Shown one piece after another: positions 1 through 9,500 of a DNA stretch of 64,000 nucleotides; within the stretch, counting starts at the first letter, position 1, and each line of letters starts with the position of its first letter. The notes under the pieces were generated by a model. It made no database searches and was not told where the DNA came from. It was given only the letters and a program-made list of their open reading frames with translations. The position numbers and the translations under genes are program-made. Source of the stretch: Geomonas ferrireducens (lineage in GTDB: Bacteria; Desulfobacterota; Desulfuromonadia; Geobacterales; Geobacteraceae); the NCBI RefSeq assembly GCF_004917065.1, contig NZ_SSYA01000003.1, forward strand, positions 642,318 through 706,317. The letters run 5' to 3'.

Positions 1-38
1 GGGGGAGGCATTTTCTCTTGAGACGATCTATTCCCACC

Positions 39-60
39 TTTGGCATATAATTATGTGTAA
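39..60. promoter_or_regulatory. distal operator-like copy upstream of HTH-pil operon
   Basis: A 22-bp stretch starts with TTTGGCATA and matches the left and central parts of the palindrome at 90-111 (TTTGGC arm, AT-rich centre, TATG), but its right arm is degenerate (TGTAA in place of CCAAA). The two copies begin 51 bp apart, close to five helical turns, as expected for a pair of sites bound by one regulator. Function is inferred from the repetition alone. Confidence 0.4.
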
Positions 61-74
61 TTTGAATTAAAATG

Positions 75-102
75 TTGACTTTCGTGAAGTTTGGCGTATA
101 TC
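75..102 (+). promoter_or_regulatory. sigma70-type promoter of the HTH-pilMNOPQ operon
   Basis: TTGACT (75-80) and TATATC (97-102) are separated by 16 bp, a good -35/-10 pair for the HTH gene starting near 145. The -10 element lies inside the 90-111 palindrome, so a protein bound there would block RNA polymerase. Confidence 0.55.
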
Positions 103-111
103 TATGCCAAA
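90..111. promoter_or_regulatory. palindromic operator overlapping the -10 box
   Basis: Arms TTTGGC (90-95) and GCCAAA (106-111) are perfectly complementary around a near-symmetric 10-bp AT-rich centre. The site covers the -10 box of the promoter at 75-102 and lies about 35 bp before the HTH coding start, which suggests autorepression by the HTH protein. Binding by that protein is an inference. Confidence 0.5.
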
Positions 112-144
112 ATTTCCTACGACTGTCTTAAGCGGTGCCAATCA

Positions 145-342
145 ATGATCATGAACAGCGTGAAGAAATTACGGGAAGAGCGCCTGATGAGCAAGGCCGA
201 GCTGGCGCGCCTGGCCGGGGTGTCACCGATAACCATCGACCGGATCGAACGGGGTGAGGATTGCAGGATGGAGACCAAGCGCAAGATCCTGCTTGCTCTT
301 GGGTTTTCCCTCTCCGACAAGAACAAGGTATTCCAGGACTAG
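145..342 (+). CDS. small XRE/Cro-type helix-turn-helix regulator
   Basis: This is a protein of about 65 residues that is almost entirely one HTH domain. The run SKAELARLAGVSPITIDRIE has the usual spacing of Cro/CI-family helices 2 and 3, and KRKILLALGFS is the typical last helix. The ATG at 145 or the one at 151 is the likely start; an upstream TTG at 91 is in frame but lies within the operator and would add an unusual N-terminus. No strong ribosome-binding site is visible. It is the first gene before pilM (17-bp gap), so it probably belongs to the pil transcript and may control it through the palindromes at 39-60 and 90-111. Its target is not known from sequence. Confidence 0.8.
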   Translation: MIMNSVKKLREERLMSKAELARLAGVSPITIDRIERGEDCRMETKRKILLALGFSLSDKNKVFQD

Positions 343-359
343 GGTAATAGGACCACGCG

Positions 360-1412
360 ATGCTTTTCTCCAAGAAGAAGGACATAGTAGGGGTCGACGT
401 AGGATCCAGTGCGGTGAAGCTGGTGCAACTGCGCCCGTCAAAGGGTGGGTACCAACTTGTAAAGATCGGGATCCTGCCGCTTCCTGCTGAGGCGATCGTC
501 GACAACACCCTCATGGACAGCTCCTCAATAGTCGAGACAGTCCGCCAGCTTCTCACCACCCTCGGGGTGAAGGCCAAGGAGGCCGCCTGTTCCATTTCCG
601 GCAACTCGGTCATCATCAGGAAAATATCACTCCCGGTGATGCCGGTTGAGGAACTCGAGGATCAGATCCACTGGGAAGCCGAGCAGTACATCCCCTTCGA
701 CATCAACGACGTGAACGTCGATTTCCAGATACTCTTCCCGGACGAGCAGGACTCCTCCAAGATGAACGTCCTGTTGGTCGCCAGCAAGAAAGATATCATC
801 AACGACTACCTATCGGTGTTTGCCGAGGCCGGACTTAAATTGGTCGTGGTCGATGTGGACTCCTTTGCCGTGCAGAACTCCTACGAGCTCAACTACACCG
901 CAGATCCGGAACAGGTGGTGGCGCTGGTCAACATCGGGGCCAGCATCTTCAACCTGAACATCGTACGGGACGGCATCTCTCTTTTCACTCGCGACGTGCA
1001 GATGGGGGGGAACCTCTACACCGAGGAGATCCAGAAGCAGTTCGGCGTCAGCAGCAGCGAGGCGGAGGAGATGAAACTCGGTGCGGCCGAAGCTGCGGAT
1101 CCCCGCCTGAAGGAGGTGCTGCAGCGGGTGAACGACACAATCGCGCTTGAGATGCGCCGCTCCTTGGACTTCTACAACTCCACCGCCGGCGAGGAGCGCA
1201 TCACCAAGGTGTTCCTCTCTGGGGGAGGGGCGAAGACACTGCAACTTGTGGAAGCGGTGCAACAGCGCCTCTCGCTCCCGGTCGAGCTCATGAACCCCTT
1301 GGTCAAGATTGCGGTGAACGAGAAGGAGTTTGATCCGAGGTACCTTGAGGAGATCGCTCCGCTCATGTCGGTCGCGGTGGGCCTCGCGACTAGGAGGGCC
1401 GGAGACAAATGA
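360..1412 (+). CDS. pilM: type IV pilus assembly protein PilM
   Basis: PilM is the cytoplasmic actin-like ATPase of the type IV pilus alignment subcomplex and binds the N-terminus of PilN. At 350 aa it has the usual family length. The first phosphate-binding loop reads VGVDVGSSAVKLVQL near residue 10, and a second glycine-rich motif, FLSGGGAKT, lies near residue 290, as in FtsA/actin-fold proteins. The ATG at 360 follows the HTH gene closely. Its last codons overlap pilN by 4 bp (ATGA), which indicates translational coupling in the order pilMNOPQ. Identification is firm from motifs and synteny. Confidence 0.95.
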   Translation: MLFSKKKDIVGVDVGSSAVKLVQLRPSKGGYQLVKIGILPLPAEAIVDNTLMDSSSIVETVRQLLTTLGVKAKEAACSISGNSVIIRKISLPVMPVEELEDQIHWEAEQYIPFDINDVNVDFQILFPDEQDSSKMNVLLVASKKDIINDYLSVFAEAGLKLVVVDVDSFAVQNSYELNYTADPEQVVALVNIGASIFNLNIVRDGISLFTRDVQMGGNLYTEEIQKQFGVSSSEAEEMKLGAAEAADPRLKEVLQRVNDTIALEMRRSLDFYNSTAGEERITKVFLSGGGAKTLQLVEAVQQRLSLPVELMNPLVKIAVNEKEFDPRYLEEIAPLMSVAVGLATRRAGDK

Positions 1413-1957
1413 TAAAGATAAACCTCCTTCCCGTACGGGCGTCAAAAAAGAAAGAGACCATGCGGCAGCAGGTCGTTGTCCTGGTGGTCGCGCTGGTTGG
1501 GCTTTTAGCCGTGGGGGTGGGCGCCTGGATCTACCTGCGCAGCCAGATAACCAGCCTCAACAACGAGATCGCCAGCTCAGAAAGTGAACTTGCCGCGCTG
1601 AAGACCAAGATCGGAGCGATCGACAACCTGAAGAAGCTGCAGGCCGACGTGAAGAAGAAGCTGGACGTGCTGAACCGGCTGCGTCGCGACAAGAGCGGGC
1701 CGGCGTCGCGGCTGTCCGCGCTTTCCGAGTCGGTGCCCGAAAAAGTGTGGCTCACCAAGTACACCGAGAACGGCGACAAGGTGTCGGTAAGCGGAGGCGC
1801 TCTAAGCGAGGATCTCATCGCGGTTTTCATGAAGAGCCTGCAGGCCTCCGGCGCCTTCAAGAACGTGGAGCTGGCCGTCTCGGAACAGGCCGAAATCTCG
1901 GGAGTCAAGTACAAACGCTTCGATCTGAACTTCCAGATAGCGGATCAGAAGCCGTAG
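1409..1957 (+). CDS. pilN: type IV pilus inner-membrane protein PilN
   Basis: This 182-aa bitopic protein carries the conserved PilM-binding sequence IKINLLPVR at residues 2-10, followed by a basic stretch and one membrane helix at about 24-46. A coiled-coil region (about 50-95) and a periplasmic ferredoxin-like fold segment come next. It would form a heterodimer with PilO and connect the cytoplasmic PilM ring to PilP and PilQ. The start overlaps pilM by 4 bp. Confidence 0.93.
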   Translation: MIKINLLPVRASKKKETMRQQVVVLVVALVGLLAVGVGAWIYLRSQITSLNNEIASSESELAALKTKIGAIDNLKKLQADVKKKLDVLNRLRRDKSGPASRLSALSESVPEKVWLTKYTENGDKVSVSGGALSEDLIAVFMKSLQASGAFKNVELAVSEQAEISGVKYKRFDLNFQIADQKP

Positions 1958-2024
1958 GCCGGGTTTCCGGCACAGGACAGGCGTGCGGACTACGCCTAAA
2001 ACACGCTGAAGCAGAGGCATTGTC

Positions 2025-2639
2025 ATGGATCCACAGATAGAGAAGTTGCTGAAGCTCCCGACCAAGGAGAAGGTCGCACTTTTGATTCTGCTCATGCTAC
2101 TGGAGGGGGCGGCCATGTATTACGGGCTGCACCGTCCCCGTCTTCAGGAGCTGGAGGGGCTGAAGAAAAGACACGAGGATCTGCAGAAGCAGGTGACGGA
2201 GAACCGGCGCATCGCCAACAACCTCCCTCGCTTCAAGGCGGAATACGAGCAGCTAAAGCGCGACCTGGACAACGCCCTCACCGAGCTGCCGAACCAAAAA
2301 GAGATCCCGTCGCTTTTGACCAACATCTCCAACGTGGGTAAAAGCTCAGGCCTCGACTTCCTTCTCTTCAGGCCCAAGCCGGAAGTCCCCAAAGACTTCT
2401 ACGCCGAGGTGCCGGTCGACATAGCTGTCTCCGGGACCTTCTACAATGTGGCGGATTTCTTCGTCGCGGTCAGCAAGCTGCCGCGCATCGTGAATATCAC
2501 GAATGTGAGCTTCCAGGACGTTCCGCAAACCGGCAAGACAAGCCTTAAGGTGAACTGCCTGGCCACTACTTTCCGTTTCCTGGACCCCAAAGAGGCGCAG
2601 AATACAAATGCGAAAGCCAACCAAAATAAACCGAAATAG
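2025..2639 (+). CDS. pilO: type IV pilus inner-membrane protein PilO
   Basis: The 204-aa protein has a short cytoplasmic start, a single membrane helix at about residues 17-38 and a coiled coil at about 40-95. Its C-terminal periplasmic domain contains a motif typical of PilO (VDIAVSGTFYNVADFF). It pairs with PilN in the alignment complex. A gap of 67 bp separates it from pilN, and its 3' end overlaps pilP by 32 bp, so pilP translation is probably coupled to it. Confidence 0.93.
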   Translation: MDPQIEKLLKLPTKEKVALLILLMLLEGAAMYYGLHRPRLQELEGLKKRHEDLQKQVTENRRIANNLPRFKAEYEQLKRDLDNALTELPNQKEIPSLLTNISNVGKSSGLDFLLFRPKPEVPKDFYAEVPVDIAVSGTFYNVADFFVAVSKLPRIVNITNVSFQDVPQTGKTSLKVNCLATTFRFLDPKEAQNTNAKANQNKPK

Positions 2640-3156
2640 CCTAGTGCTGCTGCTTGCGCTGGCGCTTGTGTCCGGCTGCAAGAATGAAGAAGCTCCGGCG
2701 CCAGCTCCCGCACCGAAGCCGGTGCAACCGGCGCAACCGGCGCCCGCTCCCAAGCCTGCGCCGCCGGTGCAGCAGCAGCTGTCGTCTGTCGCCAAGAGCC
2801 CCGGGGCGCTGAGCTTTAAGAAAGATCCCTTCAAGCCGGTAATCGTACCGGCCACCCCTGCGCCTGCTTCTTCAGCCGCGGGCCCAAGCGTATCCCCTGC
2901 CGCCGACCTCCTTCCTATTCAGAGCTTCGAGGTGAGCAAGTTCAAGGTAGCCGGCATCATAGCCGGCATCAGGGAGAACAGGGCGCTTTTGATCGATCCC
3001 AACGGCAAGGGATATGTCGTGCAGGTTGGGATGCAGGTAGGAAACGCAAACGGCCGCGTCACCAAGATCACCCCCTCTACGGTTCAAGTTGTAGAGAAGG
3101 GTACGGGTCGCGGCAAGGGTAGAACCATCGTGCTTACGCTGGCCAAGAAAAGGTAA
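2608..3156 (+). CDS. pilP: type IV pilus lipoprotein PilP
   Basis: PilP is the inner-membrane lipoprotein that bridges PilN/PilO to the secretin PilQ. The 182-aa product has a signal peptide ending in the lipobox VSGC (Cys about residue 24). A Pro/Ala-rich linker (about 28-70) and a C-terminal HR-like beta domain (about 105-180) follow, with FKVAGIIAGIRENRALLIDP and GYVVQVGMQVG as the recognisable strands. The ATG at 2608 lies inside pilO. The gene ends 12 bp before pilQ. Confidence 0.92.
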   Translation: MRKPTKINRNSLVLLLALALVSGCKNEEAPAPAPAPKPVQPAQPAPAPKPAPPVQQQLSSVAKSPGALSFKKDPFKPVIVPATPAPASSAAGPSVSPAADLLPIQSFEVSKFKVAGIIAGIRENRALLIDPNGKGYVVQVGMQVGNANGRVTKITPSTVQVVEKGTGRGKGRTIVLTLAKKR

Positions 3157-3168
3157 GGAGCGTTTCAG

Positions 3169-5940
3169 ATGACCATGTACCAGAGCAGAATTCTTTTTCA
3201 TGCCATGGCCTTAATCGTCCTGCTGACGGTTTCCGCCGGCTGCGTCAAGAGGATGACCGCCGCGAACGAGCCTGCTCAGGCAGGGGCCACCGCTTTTGCC
3301 ACGTTACGCTCCGTGACGGTCTCCCCTGACGGTTCCAGTGTCGAGCTGGTGAGCGACAAGCCACTCACCTACACCTCATACAAAAGCGGTGAGCCGTCAA
3401 AGATCATCGTCGATATCTCTCAGACCGAACCGGGGAGCGTTTCCTCGCCGATCGAGGTGAACCGCGGCAGTGTAAAGCGGGTCGACGTAGAACGCCAGCC
3501 CGTGGGAAGGAGCGTGCTGACCCGCGTGTCGGTGGTGCTCACCCACGATGTCGACTTCTTCGTGGCCACCGATCCCGCCGACAAGAGCAGGCTCATGATC
3601 ACACTGCCGCGCGAGGCTGAGGCCAAGCCCGAGCAGCCTGAGGTCAAGGAGGCTCCCATCGCGGAGCCGCGCATAGAAGAGAAAACGCTCGTAGCGGACG
3701 CCGCAGCAGCGACCCCGCCTGTGCAGAAAAGCGACGCGTCGGCCACCGCCGCACCGGCCGCCGAGAAACCGGCAGCCAAGGCCACCGCAGCCGATGCTGG
3801 CAACGGGCAGAAACTGAACGCCATCATGACCGTCGCCGACGGTGTCGAGCTCTCCGTCCAGGGTGGGGTGCAGACCTTCAACTCATTCAAACTCACCAAG
3901 CCGGACCGCATCGTTCTCGACCTGTTCAAGGTCAAAAATGCCCTCGTGCAGAACGTAGTGCCCATAGGCGCCTTCGGTGTCGCCAACGCCCGCGTAGGCT
4001 CCACCCCGGACAAGGTCCGCGTCGTCCTCGACGCTGCAGGGGAAGGGCTGCCCGCTTTCGAGGTGGTCAAGACCGATCTCGGCGTGAAGATCAAGCTGAA
4101 AGCAAAGGGACCTGTACAGGCCGAGGCTGCGGCACCGGCCCCTGCACCGGTAGCCGCACCGGCTGCTCCAGCCGAGCCGGCGGCTCCAGCCGCCGCACCC
4201 GCACCGAAACCGGCGGCTCCCGCTCCCGCTACCAGGATGAAGACGGATGTCCCGCCCCCCAGGAACGTGAAAGGGTCGCTCGAGTCTGTCGAGTTCAGGG
4301 TTGTGGACGGGGTGTCCCGCATTACCATGAAACTGTACGGTACCTGCGAACCGGGTGAGCCCGTTCGCTCCGCACAGGGACTTACCCTCACCATCAACGA
4401 CTGCCAAGTACCGAAAAAACTGCAGCGCGCCATGGACACCTCCAAGTTCGGCACCCCGGTCCTCTCCGTTACCCCGTACCAGGTAAAAGGGAAGAAGGGG
4501 TACCTCACCAGGATCTCGGTGAAGCTGCACGGCAACCTCGAATACAGCACGAGCCGCAGGGGGAATGTCCTCACCTGGGACATTGTAAACCCCGGCCCCG
4601 CAGTCCCGGCGAAGCTTCCCGCGGCACCCGCGCTGGTACACGGCGGCAATGACGCCGCTGCCGAACTCGCCGCGCCCCCCGCACCAGCACACATCGAGGA
4701 GCCGATGACCGACATCTCCGCCTCGGCCGATAAGCGACCCGCGAAGAAGGTTTACAAAGGGAGAAGGGTGACCCTCGAGTTCTCCGACGCCGACATTAGG
4801 AAGATCTTCCAGCTCATCGCCGAGGTGAGCAACCTGAACTTCCTGATCGGCGACGATGTCACCGGCACCATCAGCATCAAACTTGTCAACGTCCCCTGGG
4901 ACCAGGCGCTCGACGTCATCCTCGACACCAAAGGGCTCGCCATGGTGCAACAGGGAAACATCGTGCAGATCAAGCCGCGCAACAAGATGCAGAACCAGGC
5001 CGACGAGGAAGCCGCCGCGAAAAAAGCCGCCGAGCGCATGATGGAGCTTAAGACCGCGGTGTTCGAGGTGAACTACGCCTCGGTCGCCGACGTCGCCTCG
5101 CAATTCGCTATGCTTAAAAGCGAGCGCGGCATCATCACCAAGGACGAGCGTACGAGCCGCGTCATCGTGAGGGACGTCCAGCCCGCCCTGGACGAGATGC
5201 GCGCCCTTCTGAAAAATCTCGACGCACCCGAGAAGCAGGTGATGATCGAGGCACGGATCGTCGAGGCCACCTCTACCTTCACCCGCGACCTCGGCGTGCA
5301 GTGGGGACTCACCTACCGTGACGCCGCCGCCACGGTGGCAAACATCAACTCCGTCGAGACGACCTTCGGCGGAGTCGTTTCCACCACGGGCCCCGGGACG
5401 ACCGGCTCCGGCGGTCTCGGTCTCGGCATGTCGTTCGGCAAACTGACCAGCAACGTGCAGCTCGACATGAGGCTTGCGGCGGCCGCCACCGTGGGGCAGG
5501 TGAAGATCATCTCCACTCCGAAGGTGGTGACGCTGAACAACAAGGCGGCCAAGATCTCGCAGGGGCAGTCGATCCCTTACCAGACCACCTCGGCGGAAGG
5601 GACCAAGACGGAGTTCGTCGAGGCGGCCCTCACCCTGGAGGTCACGCCGCACATCACCGCCGACGGCTCGGTCAGCATGAAGATCAAGGCGAGCAACAAC
5701 TCCCCCGGCACCGGTTCCCCGCCGCCGATCAACAAAAAGGAAGCCACCACCGAGCTCGTCGTCTCCAACGGCGACACCACCGTCATCGGTGGCATCTACG
5801 TCGACAGCGACACCGAGGCGGACACTGGCGTGCCGTTCCTAGCCGACATCCCGCTTCTCGGGTGGCTTTTCAAGTCGAACGCGAAGCAAAAGACCAAGAC
5901 AGAACTGCTCATCTTCATAACGCCGAAGATTGTTATTTAA
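3169..5940 (+). CDS. pilQ: type IV pilus secretin PilQ
   Basis: PilQ forms the outer-membrane pore for the pilus. The 923-aa product has three AMIN-type peptidoglycan-binding domains (about 45-147, 213-312 and 367-477) separated by long Ala/Pro-rich linkers. A short N-terminal secretin domain (about 534-604, beginning VTLEFSDADIRKIFQ), a secretin_N segment and the C-terminal secretin barrel (about 695-923, ending LLIFITPKIVI) follow. AAGGAG lies 8 nt before the ATG at 3169. The signal peptide ends in SAGC, which looks like a lipobox; this would make the secretin itself a lipoprotein and is less common for PilQ. Confidence 0.95.
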   Translation: MTMYQSRILFHAMALIVLLTVSAGCVKRMTAANEPAQAGATAFATLRSVTVSPDGSSVELVSDKPLTYTSYKSGEPSKIIVDISQTEPGSVSSPIEVNRGSVKRVDVERQPVGRSVLTRVSVVLTHDVDFFVATDPADKSRLMITLPREAEAKPEQPEVKEAPIAEPRIEEKTLVADAAAATPPVQKSDASATAAPAAEKPAAKATAADAGNGQKLNAIMTVADGVELSVQGGVQTFNSFKLTKPDRIVLDLFKVKNALVQNVVPIGAFGVANARVGSTPDKVRVVLDAAGEGLPAFEVVKTDLGVKIKLKAKGPVQAEAAAPAPAPVAAPAAPAEPAAPAAAPAPKPAAPAPATRMKTDVPPPRNVKGSLESVEFRVVDGVSRITMKLYGTCEPGEPVRSAQGLTLTINDCQVPKKLQRAMDTSKFGTPVLSVTPYQVKGKKGYLTRISVKLHGNLEYSTSRRGNVLTWDIVNPGPAVPAKLPAAPALVHGGNDAAAELAAPPAPAHIEEPMTDISASADKRPAKKVYKGRRVTLEFSDADIRKIFQLIAEVSNLNFLIGDDVTGTISIKLVNVPWDQALDVILDTKGLAMVQQGNIVQIKPRNKMQNQADEEAAAKKAAERMMELKTAVFEVNYASVADVASQFAMLKSERGIITKDERTSRVIVRDVQPALDEMRALLKNLDAPEKQVMIEARIVEATSTFTRDLGVQWGLTYRDAAATVANINSVETTFGGVVSTTGPGTTGSGGLGLGMSFGKLTSNVQLDMRLAAAATVGQVKIISTPKVVTLNNKAAKISQGQSIPYQTTSAEGTKTEFVEAALTLEVTPHITADGSVSMKIKASNNSPGTGSPPPINKKEATTELVVSNGDTTVIGGIYVDSDTEADTGVPFLADIPLLGWLFKSNAKQKTKTELLIFITPKIVI

Positions 5941-5949
5941 GGAGATCCT

Positions 5950-6525
5950 ATGTTTAAACGGTTTGCTTTGTTGTTTTGCAACGCGTGCATCGTTGCCCTC
6001 CTCAGCTCATGCGGGGCCGGTGACCTGGGTGGAGGGGTAGGGGAATTCACCACGGTGAACGCGACTGCAACGGCACTCACCGGCAGGCTTGAGTCCGACA
6101 TCGTAAAAGGAAATTCCTGCACCCTTTCCACTTCCACCGGTGGAACCGTGGAGACCGACAGCGTCGACGTAGCCTTCGCCTCACAGGCGCTTTATACTTC
6201 CGGCTCGCTCGACCTGGTCATCAGCAGGATCACCATCCATTACACCCCTGTCAATGCGGCGACGACTCCGCCTATTCCGGACAGCTTCGTGAACATATCC
6301 CAGACCGTTGCGCCGGGCGAAAGCATGAACATCCCGGTTGCCGTCCTCACCGATGCCCAGAAAATCGCCCTCATGGAGCGCACCACGCTCCCCATGACCC
6401 TTTGCAGTTCAACCGTCTTCGAATACTACGTCGACATGGTTTTTGATGTATCCGAGGTCGGGGGCAAAGGCGATATCCACCCCGTCACCGCCAAAATGAA
6501 TCTGGCCGTTGCAGACAGAATCTAA
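5950..6525 (+). CDS. predicted lipoprotein of unknown function downstream of pilQ
   Basis: The 191-aa product begins with a signal peptide ending in the lipobox LSSC (Cys about residue 24). A Gly-rich tether and a beta-strand-rich Ser/Thr-rich body follow. No known domain is recognised. GGAG lies 6 nt before the ATG, and the gene begins 9 bp after pilQ, so it is very probably in the pil transcript. It may be a pilus- or surface-associated accessory protein, but that rests only on position. Confidence 0.75.
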   Translation: MFKRFALLFCNACIVALLSSCGAGDLGGGVGEFTTVNATATALTGRLESDIVKGNSCTLSTSTGGTVETDSVDVAFASQALYTSGSLDLVISRITIHYTPVNAATTPPIPDSFVNISQTVAPGESMNIPVAVLTDAQKIALMERTTLPMTLCSSTVFEYYVDMVFDVSEVGGKGDIHPVTAKMNLAVADRI

Positions 6526-6566
6526 AACGACAAGGCTCCATGGATTGTTGGTAATAGGAGTGTGAA

Positions 6567-9500
6567 ATGAATCTATCGAAAAAAATCTGCTGGGCGCTTT
6601 TGATGCTTTTCTGTGCCGTCATGCTCAGCTGTTCGGGTGACGGCGGGGCGGGGTCCACTACTACTGCCATGACCGGCAAAAAGCCGGCCAAGGTACTTGC
6701 CAATGACTTCCAGGTGACCACCAACACCACGGATCAGTCTCAGCCCGCCGTAGCCTACGACACCGAGAACCATAACCGCTATCTCACCGTCTTCGTCGAC
6801 AGCAGAAGCGGACAGCAGATCTACGGCGCCATCTGTGTGGGCTCCGATTCCATTGGGCAGGGGGAGCCTGGAAACGTCACTTCCATCGCCGCCAATCCGT
6901 TCAATTTCCCCCTCACCACCGCGACCGGCAACAAGTCGCAGCCCAAGGTCGCCTTCTTCAAGCACCCGAGCGATTCCACCAAAAGTCGATACCTGGTGGT
7001 TTGGACCGATTCACGGGCCGGCTACGGCCAGATTTACGGCCAGTTCGTCAGCCCGAATGGCACCCTCATCGGCCTGAACTTCCCGATCTCCACCCATACC
7101 GCCAACGTCGACATCAACCAGAACGATCCCGATCTCATCTACAACGAGGTGACCGGGAAGTTCGTCGTCGCCTGGGTCGACACCTCCACCTACGATACGG
7201 ACGCCAATGCCGCCAACAACGTCACTTACAAGGCTGCCAGCGCCACCAGTGCCACCAACACCGTCACGATCGGCCACATCCCGCTTCCGTTCGCCGACAA
7301 CAACATCGTGCGCACCATCGAGGTGGACCCGCTGACCGGCACCACCGCCAACCTGCAAAACGTATCCAAGGCGGTGCGCACCGGCGCCATAACCGACAAC
7401 GGGTCCGTCATCACCGATACCTGGTCCGTGCAGCTGAACGAGTCGCACCCAAGGATCGCTTTCAGCCCGATCACGGGCGAGATATTCACCTGTTGGAGCG
7501 GTTCCACCAGCACCGTCACCCTCACCATCAACTACACCACGACCAACGAAGCCGGCCCTCCCCCGGCGGTCACCGCGGTCTACAAAAGCTATGTCTTCAC
7601 TTCGGTCCCCGTGGACGACGCACCTACCAAGATCAAGCTGCGCAGAAACCAGGGGCTGGGCTTTGTGAACGATTTCAGTTACGGCACCGCGACTTTCTCC
7701 GCCACCAACCCCACCGTGGCCGTTGACCCCAACACGAATCGCCTCCTGCTCGCTTGGGAAGACAACAACGGCGGCGCTCAGACCGGCAAGAATATCGTCG
7801 GACAACTCGTCGATCTCTCCGGTTTCACATCCTACGGCGATCCAATTCGGATCTCTTCAGCTGTGGGCGATCAGACCGCGCCGGTTGCCGCCTTCGACAA
7901 CGTGAACGAACGCTACTTCGTGGCCTGGGAAGATGCCAGAAACCAGAGCGCGAACCTTAGCAACATCGACCTCTACAGCCAGTTCATCGACCCGCAGGGG
8001 AACCTCTCCGGCGGCAACTCCATCGTCACCGTGGCTACCGGCAACCAGCTCTCCCCGGCTGTCGCCTTCGGCGACGTAAGCTTCAGGAAGTTCATGGTGG
8101 TATGGAAGGATGGTCGTGCGCTTTCCAATTCCGACATCTTCGCACAACTCCTGGAGTTCTCCGCCGCTCCGCAGCTCACCATCACCGACACCAACGACGT
8201 GCCGATCCTGAGCGGCGCCATCGACTTCGGCAACGTGGACATCTCGTCCAGCACCCCGTACAAGGACATTACTTTCCGGATCAGAAACGACGGCAACTCG
8301 GTTCTCACTATCAATTCCGTCATCGCTCCTGCATCGCCGTTCTCCTTCCTCACCCCGAAACCGACCACGATCAGCCCGGGCACCAACGCGGAGATGACGG
8401 TCCGTTTCGCCCCCACGGCCGCGGGTTCGTACTCCAACCCCGCCGAGGGGTACCGTATGATCTTCGATTCGAACGGCGGTCAGGCGGTCATCAACCTCTC
8501 TGGCGCCGGTGTCGGCATCCTTCCGCTGTCGATAGCCACTTCCTCGTTGCCCGACGGCACCGCCGGTGCGGTTTACCCTGGCAGTAAGTTGGAGGCCACC
8601 GGCGGTGTCAGGCCTTACGGCTCCTGGGCCGTGACCTCCGGCACCCTTCCGCCGGGACTGGCCCTTGCTTCGACCGACGGGCAGATCACCGGGACGATCG
8701 ACCCGTCTGCCGCGTCCTCCTACACCTTCACCGTCTCCGTGACCGACTCCAACGGGGCGTCGACGACCAAGTCGTTAACCCTGAACGTCACTGCCATGGC
8801 AATCACCACGTCATCGCTTCCGACCTGGACCCAGCTTAAGACCGGCTACAGCAAGGCGCTGGCGGTATCCATCCCGGGCGTCACAGTGAAGCCCGCCAAT
8901 CTCACCTGGACCGCGCAAGGGCTGCCGCAGGGACTTCAACTTACCTCCGCGGGCGTCATCACCGACGACAGCTCCGCCACCGGGCCTCTCATTCCGGGAT
9001 CATTCAATGTGACCGTCCAGGCAAGCTACCTCGACGATACGGTCACCCCGAACAGGACCTATTCCGCATCCAAAACTTTTAACCTCGTCATCAACCCGGC
9101 ACTATTTATAACCACCTCCAGTATTCCCGCCGTGGTCGTCGGTGCGTCCTACAATCAGGCGCTCGCCCTGCAGGGGGGGACCCCCTCGTACTTCTGGCAG
9201 GTCTCCGCAGGCAGCCTCCCCGGCGGGCTCACCCTAAGCCCCAGCACGGGAACCATCAGCGGCACGCCGACCCAGACCGGCACGTTCTCCTTTACCGTCA
9301 AGGTGCAAGATTCCACCGGCGCCATGACCACCAGGGACCTGGTCGTAAAGGTGAATCCGACTCTCTCCATCAGCACCAATTCCCTCCCGTCGGTTGAGAG
9401 CGGAGTAAGCTACGCGCAGGAGCTCGTGGCCACCGGCGGTACCGAGCCGTATGTCTGGTCCATTTCCGGTGCAGGTACGCTACCCCCGGGCTTGACGCTT

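Noticed and set aside
3883-5652. Long open frame on the minus strand opposite pilQ (589 codons)
   Set aside because: Low-complexity translation that mirrors the Ala/Pro-rich pilQ coding sequence; no domain and no ribosome-binding site.
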